A stretch of 64,000 bases of DNA from Adiantum capillus-veneris (Eukaryota > Streptophyta > Polypodiopsida > Polypodiales > Pteridaceae), in the NCBI GenBank assembly GCA_014529385.2, contig CM043952.1, forward strand, positions 61,148,119 to 61,212,118, given 5' to 3'. Numbering within the stretch: position 1 is the stretch's first letter; each line of letters opens with the position of its first letter. Positions 1-8,997 of this stretch are shown piece by piece. A program made the position numbers and the translations under genes. Below the pieces are notes generated by a model that did no database searches, was not told the origin of the DNA, and was given only the letters and a program-made list of their open reading frames with translations.

Positions 1-160
1 AATCTTCTCAAAGTTACCAAGGTGATCCAAAGCCTCGAGCGGCTCTTATCCTTGCAAAGATTTGCAAGATTTGAGTGCCCAAATCATGAGCCTACAAGAA
101 TATCTCCATAGCTTGGAGCTCTCTCTCATAACCTACCAAGCCTTGTAAACGCCCACCTTC

Positions 161-434
161 TATTGGGTATGCACGCCCGGATTCCATAGTGTCTACGCCC
201 GTGAGAACAAGTCTCAAAGCATGCATTTATAGACCATCAGTTAGTGGAGTTTGCATGAGTAAAAGGTGTGGTTGATATCACCTTTCAAAAACTATGTAAA
301 GACTTCTTTTTAATGGAATTAGTAGTAGTAGCGTGTTCTCTTTTCTGCAAACTGTGTTGACTTCTTCTCTCTCTCTCTCTCGTCTTTCTCTGCACGCCCT
401 GCACCACCATGGCTCCATAGCCCAAGACCTAACA
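161..434 (+). repeat. 5' LTR of element G
   Basis: This 274-bp repeat matches 2276-2547. It begins TATTGGG where the 3' copy has the canonical TGTTGGG, and it ends in CTAACA. A short (CT)n run lies near the 3' end at about 365-382. A TTTATAG motif near 226 could serve as a weak TATA box. Confidence 0.9.
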
Positions 435-436
435 AC

Positions 437-448
437 TGGTATTAGAGC
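437..448 (+). other. Primer-binding site of element G
   Basis: TGGTATTAGAGC starts two bases after the LTR end. It differs by one base from TGGTATCAGAGC, the usual plant copia site complementary to initiator-Met tRNA. Confidence 0.75.
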
Positions 449-1014
449 CTTACTGGCCTCGGCTCTCGCCTATCGACTCAAACTCGTGGGTACAGCCGCC
501 TACAAAGGGGATTATGAAACTGTGGACGTGCTTGATTTCGGTCGCAACCAGTTGCAACAGCTTCGCCCTGGCCTTGTGGTGATTTTTCGACACATAAGTG
601 CTCCCTGGTTTGGCCTTCCACGCCTGCTGCAAGCGATAATCATCCACGCCATCGCTGTGTTTGTCTGCATCTTTTTGTGTTTTATTGTGATTTTCACATT
701 ATTGTGATTCACATTGTAGTGACCACTCAATTTGGTCCTAAGGTTTTACACAACCGAGATTCCCACCCTTGCAAAACCCTCGCAAAATCTTTCGTGCTAC
801 AATTCTTGCAATATGTGCTCGTGTTTTGATGTGCTAGGACTACAACATTTTACTAGTGTGCAGAATTTCCAAAAATTCAATTGTTATCAATGTTGCTTCC
901 CGAAAATTCGATTTTTGCTGCAAATTGACTCTTGAATTAAAGTCAATTGTTTTCGACTCTTTGACGGACATTACTTACCTTCTCCAGTATACAGCTATCC
1001 TTTGCATATCGAAT

Positions 1015-1906
1015 ATGGCATCAAAAGTCGACAAGTTCAATGGATCCGGCTTTCACACTTGGCATATCAAAGTTAAAGGCTATTTGATGCGCAAAAACCT
1101 ATGGAACGTGGTCAAGCCTCTCGCAGCCGACGAATCTGGAACATCCGATGCAGTTACAAGGGCATTATTTGTTGAGCTACAAAGGAAAGACGAACAAGAT
1201 TTTGGTATCATTCTAACCTCCTTAGAAGATGATTTTATTCATTATTTGGACGATCTTGATTCTTCAAGTGCTGCCTGGATAGAGTTAGAGAAGCTTTTCG
1301 GTGCCAAAGCTAAGTATTCAAAAATGAGTTTAAAAATGGAATTATATTCCATCCGCATGCTTGAAGATGAAAACATTGCAGCTTTAGCTAATAGACTGAA
1401 GAGTATTAAAACTCAACTTGTTTATGTCGAAGCTCCAATACCAGAAGGAGGTCTCATAGCCATTTTGTTAAAAAGTTTGACTGACAAATTTCATCAGATT
1501 GTTACTGTTTTAAAAGAGAAAGATCCGTTGCCCTCCTTGGATGGTATCATCAATTCATTGCAGGAAGAAGAACGCAGTATCAATTCTACTATTTTTCCCA
1601 GTGCATATACAGTCTCGAATGCTATATCCCCCACCAGTTCTTCTGATACTTCCAGTGCATATGCAGTCACTAAATGTGTTGCTACAGTAGGTTCATCTCG
1701 ACCATTCAATGGAACCAGATCTTGTGCCATTTGTGGGCGCAACAATCATCAGACAAAAGACTTGTTTCAAGAAGAATCCTTGTGTTCACTATGGTAAAAC
1801 AAATAATATGTCAAATAGGTGCTTTCAAAAGGGTAAAAATCAAATTCATGTAGTCGAGGGAGACACTGAATCTCCAATATATTCTGTTGAAGAGGAAGTT
1901 TTTTAG
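1015..1906 (+). pseudogene. Copia-type gag polyprotein, frameshifted in the zinc-knuckle region
   Basis: The reading frame opens at the ATG at 1015. It shows the copia gag pattern: an N-terminal FNGSGFHTWHIKVKGYL segment, a central helix-rich capsid-like region with LYSIRMLEDENIAALANRL, and an IPEGGLIAILLKSL segment. It then reaches a Cys knuckle, CAICGRNNHQTKD. A frameshift near 1760 ends this frame at 1797. The overlapping frame carries the rest of the knuckle and a second, degenerate one (CVHYGKTNNMSNRC) and stops at 1906. Gag forms the virus-like particle and packages RNA. No protease motif follows. The frameshift may be decay. Programmed shifting is less likely because nothing downstream needs expressing. 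Confidence 0.75.
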
Positions 1907-2275
1907 ATCAACTCTTTTCATGTTGTTTAGTCAAAATAAATTGTACGGGCTATAGACACTGCCACCCATGAGTGGTAAGACCTCCCAATTTATAAGTTTT
2001 TGTTCTCAAGTCCTATTTTTGTCCTACTTCTCATCAGGTTATTGGGTACACCTTAAACCCAAGGTTTGGCAGTGAACCAAAAACTCCATTTTTCGTAGCT
2101 AATTTTTTGACCTACACCCTATCTGTTGAATGGGGGGTTTCCTATCATAGCACCAGGTTTTGGATACACCATAAATCCTTGGTTGTGAGAAAACCTTAAA
2201 CTCACGGTTGACGAGTACACCAAAAACTCGAGGTATCATGAGAGGGTCTGTCTGGTTCGGGCTTGAGGGGGGGAT
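1907..2275 (+). other. Non-coding 3' region of element G
   Basis: No pol remnant is visible. The stretch carries loosely repeated phrases (GGGTACACCTTAAACCC near 2043, GGATACACCATAAATCC near 2161, GAGTACACCAAAAACTC near 2212) and ends in the polypurine run before the 3' LTR. Confidence 0.5.
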
Positions 2276-2547
2276 TGTTGGGTATGCAAGCCCGGATTCC
2301 ATAGTGTCTATGCCCGTGAGAACAAGTCTCAAGGCATGCAGTTATAGACCATCAGTTAGTGGAGTTTGCATGAGTAAAAGGTGTGGTTGATATCACCTTT
2401 CAAAAACTATGTAAAGACTTCTTTTTAATGGAACTAGTAGTAGTAGCATGTTCTCTTTTCTGCAAACTGTGTTGACTTCTTCTCTCTCTCTCTCGTCTCT
2501 CTCTACACGCCCTGCACCACCATGGCTCCATAGCCCAAGACCTAACA
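2276..2547 (+). repeat. 3' LTR of element G
   Basis: This 272-bp repeat runs from TGTTGGG to CTAACA and matches 161-434. It is followed by the target duplication CCTTC at 2548-2552. Confidence 0.9.
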
Positions 2548-2552
2548 CCTTC

Positions 2553-3086
2553 AACTTCATCTATGGCGTCAACACAACCACTACGGACCATGCCTTCTCT
2601 AAAATCAAGCAATCGGTAACACACACTTTTATGTCCTTGATGGGTGTTGCAGACATGTCCAACACCAATAACCATCTGTGAGTGCTTATATCCGATTGAA
2701 GAAAAAAATATTGCATAGTACCTTAAGAACTTAGGTTTAGTAGTAGGACTTCTTATGGACTTTTAGCAAAAAATCTGTTTTGAAATAAGAATGAACCTTA
2801 TCATAATGGAAATTTTAAGATGGAAGGGTTTTCAAGATTTGAAGGGTCGAGAAAATTTGGGATTATTATAATCCCACCTACAACTTCTGACGTTCTTAAA
2901 TTTGAAGGTGAGAAAACCTACAAAATTTGGAGCAATTTAGTGTAAAAACCTTCCAATATCATCAAATTACCTCTAAAATCTCTCATATGTAGGCTTTTCA
3001 ACGTTTTTAAAAAAGTCTTTTCCCAGCATGACTTGGATATGGTTGATAGATCTCTATCGTATCGCTAATAGATGTCAAGACATCAA
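2553..3086. other. Spacer, no recognisable gene
   Basis: This AT-rich sequence is the continuation of the DNA into which element G inserted. A short frame at its start (about 2550-2680, plus) is open across the G insertion site, but it is too short and featureless to call. Confidence 0.4.
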
Positions 3087-3307
3087 TGTTGGAGAGAGAG
3101 GGTAGCCATTGGTTTGGCTAGCCACTGACAATTGAAATGATAACTTGAATCAAGGCTATAAGAGTCCATGCACATATAAGGAGTTGTAAGGACATGGGTC
3201 CTACGGGCAAGGCCACCGGCACGGCCGGACAGTGTGTACACTAGGGGTAGGCTATAAGATAGCACGGTTGGGTGGATACTAGCACACGCATTACCACCGC
3301 CCTTTCA
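3087..3307 (+). repeat. Probable 5' LTR of an unassigned element (J)
   Basis: The segment starts TGTTGG and ends CA. It contains a TATA-like ATATAAGG at about 3173 and is followed after one base by a primer-site-like sequence. No second copy was found in the window, so the boundaries rest on TG/CA ends and spacing only. Confidence 0.35.
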
Positions 3308-3308
3308 C

Positions 3309-3320
3309 TGGTATCCGAGC
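3309..3320 (+). other. Primer-binding-site-like sequence of J
   Basis: TGGTATCCGAGC is one base different from the initiator-Met primer site used by the copia elements in this window. It lies directly after the candidate LTR. Confidence 0.4.
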
Positions 3321-4055
3321 TATTTTTGGAAAAGGGAAAAAGCGGGTTGCATGTGCATGCGAGAAAGCTGCTTCTCTCCCACGATCTGCAGACAGCGACG
3401 TCTCCGTTGTGCAGCAAAAAGAAGATAGGCATAGTTTCCTGTGCGCGTGTGTAGACAGGTAGCGATAGCCGACCGCGGTCGCCCCACCTACGTCTCAATG
3501 TACGACTAAGGCGGGGGACCAAGGCAAACTTGACCGGCAACTCTACGACACCAAGGCTCCGAAGGCTTTCGTTGGCTGCACATGTAGGAAGGGCCGCTTA
3601 ACCCTTGCATGAAGGAGGGTTGAACCGCCCCATGAGGGTAAGAGGCAAACACTTTACCATCAAGCTATTGAGCATTGTTATGTGTATAACAAGGAAAGAT
3701 AGCATACTGTTGTTGAAAAGAAAGCTAGAAGGAAAGGGAAAGCTTCAAACTTCAAGGAAGTAGTTTCACCCTTCCTTTTCACTTCTTAGAGGAAGGCAAG
3801 TTTTCCTCCAAAAATTCTTTTTTCCTCAAGGAGGTAGCTTCAAAGTGAACAAAAGCCTTCACAAAAACAACGACTTTTTTTGAAGAATCAACAAAGGTGT
3901 TCTTACGACGAATGACACATGAAGCACTACAATTTTCGCAAGGCGGTGTTCACATGTAATGTAAATCGCGGAGCATAAAAACACAAAGACTTCAAGCTTC
4001 ACAAGGTACAAGTTGATGTTTCTTTTTTCTCTCTTTACATTAGTGTGTGTTTACC
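3321..4055 (+). other. Leader-like stretch between primer site and ORF
   Basis: This segment is GC-richer than its surroundings up to about 3650, then AT-rich. It has no long reading frame. If J is a retroelement, this is its untranslated leader. Confidence 0.3.
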
Positions 4056-4385
4056 ATGGCCAGTGAGGATATCCCACCTACACACACTTTTGATTTTGAG
4101 CACGTAGATCAAAATCAGGGCACCACGGGCAGGAGTAGATGTGATACAATGTTTACCTTTATTCCCACGGCCATTGAGCTTGGTTTAGTTTGTATACTTC
4201 TTGCAAAGCAAGTTGGTATAACTATTTTTGGAGTGGTGTTGGTTACTTTTATTGCATATTTCTTGATGATCTATAATAGAGAGAAGATAATTATCCATGA
4301 TGGTGGTGCATTGACCTTTTTGAGGTTTACACACACTCTGAGGTTTCCATTCTTCTTAGGCACCATAAAAATAGGTGACATCTAG
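4056..4385 (+). CDS. Small unrecognised ORF with hydrophobic segments
   Basis: This 109-codon frame opens at an ATG in a strong context (ACCATGG) and follows the J leader. An N-terminal hydrophilic part (about 35 residues) is followed by two hydrophobic stretches, MFTFIPTAIELGLVCILLA and ITIFGVVLVTFIAYFLMIY, which could be membrane helices, and then a basic tail. The order FIPT-xIELGLV then a second helix faintly recalls a transmembrane pair of mitochondrial ABC half-transporters (ATM type), so a captured or fossil exon is possible. No gag zinc knuckle or protease motif is visible. The function is unknown, and the frame may be a chance survivor. Confidence 0.3.
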   Translation: MASEDIPPTHTFDFEHVDQNQGTTGRSRCDTMFTFIPTAIELGLVCILLAKQVGITIFGVVLVTFIAYFLMIYNREKIIIHDGGALTFLRFTHTLRFPFFLGTIKIGDI

Positions 4386-5408
4386 TCCATGTGTTCGATT
4401 TTGTAGATGAACTTAGCTTCCTTTAGCTTATCTCCTCCTTGATTTTGCGAGCAAATGTTTTGTTTTAAGTGTAAGGACATTGTTTGATTGGGCCAGCGTC
4501 GCTCTGAAGAGTGATAGTATGCTGACAGCTATCGGATCTAATCCTTTAAGATCTTTATAGGATGATGTGAAAACATGTGTGTATAGTGTACTCCTTAAGC
4601 ATAGCAATATGGATTTCCTCTTCCTCAAGGATTAGGTCAGTCAGAATGTACGCTAGTCTAAGTTCTTCCCCCAGTTCTACGAGTTCAATGGCCTGTCGTA
4701 TGATATTCTTGGTTCTTTCACCTCTCGCATGGGTGCTTTCAGGCCCATCGTATGATATACCTAGCTCTTTCACCTCTCATATGGGTGGCGTTGTTGGACA
4801 ATAATCCACCTATCCTGAATTATGTACTTCTTGTAATGTGATGGAGCACTAATGTGATCTGTATCAACATCTTCATTAATCTCCATTTTCATTATCCACA
4901 CTTCCTTTAGCGTTCATTTCAGCTCATGCTAATTCTTTTTGTGCTCGATCTTGGTCATTTTGGATTCTTTTTTGCTTTGGCGGTCTTGGTTCCTTTTTCC
5001 TTGTTTTTTGCTTCCCTCTAGCCACACGGAACTTCCATATCTCTTTGTGCATTATTTTTTTTCGCACAGTCCACTACTCCGATAAGCATTAGGTACTAAG
5101 TTTTTCCCTTTAACGTTGGCATTGGTCTATGGTCAATTTTTTCTTTGCTTTTGTTTGTTTCACTTTGTACCATCCTTGGCATCTGGGTTTCTCATTTGAA
5201 AAATCATAGAATCTTTCTTTCGTTCCCAAAATTATGTTTCCAGTCTTAGATGCATTTTGTCGATTCATTATCTGCACCCTCTTTGCAAAAACCAACGTTC
5301 ATTGCGATCATAGAAGGCTTTCTCTATTTTAGAGAGATTTGAAAGTTTCATGTCTCTTGTAAATGTAAAGTGTTTTGTTTCCTATTGTTTTAGCCACAGC
5401 GTCTTGCA
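4386..5408. other. Spacer downstream of element H protease
   Basis: Only short frames occur on the minus strand (for example 4555-4773 and 5110-5295). There are no RT, integrase or RNase H motifs. If element H extends this far, this is its decayed 3' region. Confidence 0.35.
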
Positions 5409-8350
5409 CTAGTTGAACCATCTATAAGGGCACAATGTGGTATCCATCATGAAAACTTTGGTAGGGGTCAATTCGTTAACATGTACGTTTGATGTTTGAA
5501 GTATTTGACCCCAGTCAAAAGGTTTAGAGAGATATTTGGGGAAGGGCTCTGGAACATACGACTCATCCTCTACCTTCCTTGCCAGTATATAGTCTTCCTT
5601 TTGTAGGTCGCCACATACAGATGCACCACACATCCAAATGGATTTTGTTGATTGAAGCCACTTACGAATTTTAGGTTCACCCTTGGTACTCGAGTCAAAT
5701 TCCTCAACCAGTGTCTTTGTGACATCTCTATAATAGTGGTTTTTGAGGTTCACTTCAGTAGATGTGTAATCCCAATCTTGAACAATTTTGAGTTGTCGCA
5801 TGAATGAATGCCCCAAAATTATATCAAAATTATTCTCCTTGCCAAAGTCCACTATGGTGAACATATGTTTATATTCAATTCCACAAAAAGTAATTATCAC
5901 ATGGTTTAATATTCCATGGGTTGCTCCATGTAGCCGTCCGCCCGTTGTAGTTTCATGTGTGTTTTTCTTAGAGCTGGTTTGCCCCATCTCCCCCATATTT
6001 CTTTTGTAGCTATGGATATTCTTGCTTCGTTATCCAAAATGGTGGTTGTTTTGACATTCTGGTATTCTACTGGTAGGGTGGTGTTCCCTTCTTCTCCTTC
6101 ATAATATTCTACTGGTAGGGTGGTGTTTTGACATTCTGGTATTCTACTAGTAGGGTGGTGTTCCCTTCTTCTCATTCACAATATTCACCTACTTTGTTTT
6201 GACATTCTGGTATTCTACGAGTAGGGCGGTGTTCCCTTCTTCTCCTTCACAATATTTACCCGCTTTGTTTTTTGGTACGAGATCAGTGGCCTTTGCTTTA
6301 GAAGATTTTCTTTCCTTTCCCTCGGATTCAATGGTTTTAAAAGCCAAATTTATGCCTATTTTTTGTAGGTTTTCTCCCACTTTAGCCTAGGCAGGTGGTC
6401 ACACTTTCTTCCCTTGTATTCCCTATTGCTTCACATAGGTCATTTGGCCATGTTTCTTCAACTTTGGCGATTAGAAGTACCCTATAAGACCTAGTGTCAT
6501 GTATGGTATTTGCAACCACATGTTCATTTATCTGAGTTCTTGGTTCTACCACTATCTATGTTTGTACATCACCTCGTTATTTCAGCTCATCGTATGCTTG
6601 GGGTTGAGTTTCAACTTCTTTGTTTTGTTGTAGTTTTGGTTCTATTTCTGTTTTAGGGGCTCTTCCATCCGATTCTCTTCTACTCAAGCTCAACTTTTTG
6701 CACATTTCCAATCTTTCTTTCTCAACCTCACCATATGGATATATCATCCATCTTTACTTTGGAGTTTAGCTAGGTTTAAGCCTTGCCTCATAAGCCTCTA
6801 GGATGGCATTTAATGGTTCAAGAACCTTGCTCACAAGCACTAATTCTCCTAAGCTGATTGGATGGACTTTGTTTGACTTCATTATAGAGGCTTCCTTTCC
6901 TTGGCTTTGTTTCAATAGTTCATGGGCATGTGAGAGCTCTACAGTGATGGTCATTTCTTTTTACCTTCCATGATTTGTGTTTTGTCCTTATAGACTTGTC
7001 ATCTACTTTGGTGGGGTTGTCCTTTTTGCTGTGTATGGCTTCTCGAGCTTGCACTCTTGTTACTATGTTGACAAGAGCTATTTGTTCCAAATTTGATCGG
7101 CTAGAGGTGGGTAGGATTCCTATCTTGTTTATGGATGTATTTCCTACTATATTGGGATTTTTAGGGCAATCTAGAATGGTGTGTGTTTTGCCACACTCTA
7201 GGAAAAAGGCAAAGCTAGGCTTGTTCAAGCGGATATACCCTAGGCTTGTAGTTTGGGTTGGCTATGAATATCGAAGTGCTTTCGCTTGGTAGATAGTGAT
7301 CCCGCATTAGATTATGGATTTCACTATTTTGCCATGGAGAGTATGGTGCTTCCTCATAGGAAAGCATTTCGATAGAGGTTGCATATGATTCCTCAAGACC
7401 ATCATAGTAGGTTGGACTAGGTACTAGTGTTTGACTCTCTTGAGGTTCATTTGGTTGAGTGTATATCACAAAGATTCTATTGTCATTAGAAAGAGGCGGT
7501 TGTTGTTTGAGCACCAGTTGCAGTATTTTGACCCCTAATGCTATGTTGTTATGTCCCATTGGATACCTTAGTGGTGAAAATTGGTTCTTTGGAGGAGGAT
7601 TATACGGGCGTTCCCTCACAAAATTTTGATTGTAATAGCATTTGTTGGTCTCATGGCTGGTCCACTTTTGTTTAATGGCACACCATTTTAGGTATAACAG
7701 CTTGGTTGTGCTTGACTTTGTTGGGTGTAGCATTGGGTGATGGGATGATCACCTCCACATATATCGCCCTTTCTCATTTGAGGTTGTCAAATATTTTGTA
7801 TGTTTGAAAGCCTCAGTCATTCTTGTCATCATACTCTCTAATTTTCCCCATACTAGGCACTTGATGTGTGTTGTAGGTGATTCCACTTCTAGTAGAGTTT
7901 GTTTCAGTGGTGGTCAAGATGTTTGTCTTTTCAATGATGTCACCATAGGCCTTGCAGTTGTCCACAAGATACAAAGCCCCTTGCGTTACTCCTTTCAGAG
8001 AAGAAATTTCATTTTTAAGACCTTCAATAAATGATACTACCAATGTGTCCTATTGTGAGACCTCCCCGCCGCAAATGTCGCTCTAAATACTACTTGGATT
8101 GCAAACAAACATCCTTCACTTTCTCATTGTCTCTTTGTTCAAAACATATATATGAGAAATAGTGTTGTGCTTTATTCTCCTTTTGGAAAATTATTCAAAA
8201 AATTCAATCAACGGGCTTTTATCGTAGGGAAGTCACCGTTGTTCAAAGGTTGGAACCACATTAGTATGGTTCCTTTCAATGTCATTCCAAATCCCTTGTA
8301 TTGTGTGTGGAAGTTGTGCACTTGTTATGCTCTTATGACTTGTTTAATAG
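5409..8350 (-). pseudogene. Decayed gypsy-type gag-protease remnant (element H)
   Basis: Read on the minus strand, the fragments line up with element D in the same order. At 8340-8260 a gag capsid core reads FGMTLKGT...MWFQPL. At about 7690-7630 there is a Cys/His knuckle remnant (CAIKQKWTSHETNKC), and at about 7190 a second one (CGKTHTILDCPKNPN, first Cys lost). The protease begins near 6045 with ILDNEAR in place of D's ILDGGAG, and its flap/C-terminal part ILGHSFMRQLKIVQDWDY lies near 5810-5760. The frames are broken many times and the catalytic Gly-Gly is gone, so the enzyme is dead. No reverse transcriptase follows the protease. LTRs were not found. Assignment to the D family rests on order plus the protease match. 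Confidence 0.65.
6050..6260 (-). repeat. Short tandem duplication inside the H protease region
   Basis: The phrase CATTCTGGTATTCTAC plus GGTAGGG(T/C)GGTGTTCCC recurs about four times with spacings of 50-70 bases. On the minus strand it encodes a repeated EGEEGNT...VEYQNVKT segment, which is the stretch that precedes the protease active site in element D. Confidence 0.7.
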
Positions 8351-8737
8351 AGGACACATGAGCATGGGGTCCCCTTATCCACCATAATTTATGCTTATGC
8401 ATTTGGCAACTTGCATTGGTATCATTTTTTGAGGTTTGGCCATCAATCTAACCATTCTTGGATCTCTCCTCAAGCATCTCTCAAAGGTTCTTAAGTAAAT
8501 TGTTAGTTACAATAGTATGTGCAAAACTCTGAATTTTAAGCTCTAAAATATTATTATGGGTGGATGACACACTTTCATGAATCCAAATTCAGCTCTAAAA
8601 ACCCCAATGAGTTTCTAATGACCAGAGCTACCTGTGATATTGACCTTGCCTTTGTCTAAAAAAATTATTGGATATCGATCCAAATTTAGAAAGCTTTTGG
8701 CTAACACTTTTGCACATGACTACCCTTTATTTTTGTG
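8351..8737. other. Spacer before element A
   Basis: This AT-rich stretch has no clear frame. It may be the decayed 5' part of H. Its last five bases (GACAT, 8738-8742) are the target duplication of element A. Confidence 0.4.
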
Positions 8738-8742
8738 GACAT

Positions 8743-8961
8743 TGTTGGGATTAAAGCCCAAGTGGCCTCTTATGCGGATATGGCCGGCCGCCCGCCTAAC
8801 TCACTTACCTCTAACTCTTTGTATATACTAACATATTCTTTGTGAATACTAAGGATTTGGGAGATAACCCTTCTAACAGATCTCTGCGTACTGTGTACTG
8901 TGTAAGCTCACTGTGTGTGTGTGAGAGAGAGAGTCGACCCACGCTCCGCTCCGCGACTTCA
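8743..8961 (+). repeat. 5' LTR of element A
   Basis: This 219-bp LTR runs TGTTGGG...ACTTCA. A TATATA box lies at about 8821-8826. A TG/GA-rich tract (about 8915-8932) follows it in the transcribed part. Confidence 0.95.
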
Positions 8962-8963
8962 AT

Positions 8964-8975
8964 TGGTATCAGAGC
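8964..8975 (+). other. Primer-binding site of element A (initiator-Met type)
   Basis: TGGTATCAGAGC lies two bases after the 5' LTR and matches the standard plant copia primer site. Confidence 0.9.
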
Positions 8976-8997
8976 TTGGAAGATCTCCAAAGGTTCG

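Larger units (their letters stand above)
161..2547 (+). mobile_element. Gag-only Ty1/copia-type LTR retrotransposon (element G)
   Basis: This is a complete short LTR element. Two direct repeats (161-434 and 2276-2547) are flanked by the 5-bp target duplication CCTTC at 156-160 and 2548-2552. A primer site lies just inside the 5' LTR, and a G-rich polypurine run (about 2263-2274) precedes the 3' LTR. The only coding sequence is a copia-type gag (1015-1906). No protease, integrase, reverse transcriptase or RNase H is present, so the element is non-autonomous. By eye the two LTRs differ at about nine positions plus a CT-length change, so it is not a recent insertion. The target duplication is seen directly; trans-mobilisation by an autonomous relative is inferred. 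Confidence 0.88.

Noticed and set aside
3241..3540. Arg-rich minus-strand frame at 3241-3540
   Set aside because: It overlaps the candidate LTR and primer site on the other strand, has no domain and no consistent composition.
8842..8997. Element A frame starting in the 5' LTR at 8842
   Set aside because: The frame is open but has no ATG before 8998 and runs through the LTR and primer site. The coding start was placed at 8998.
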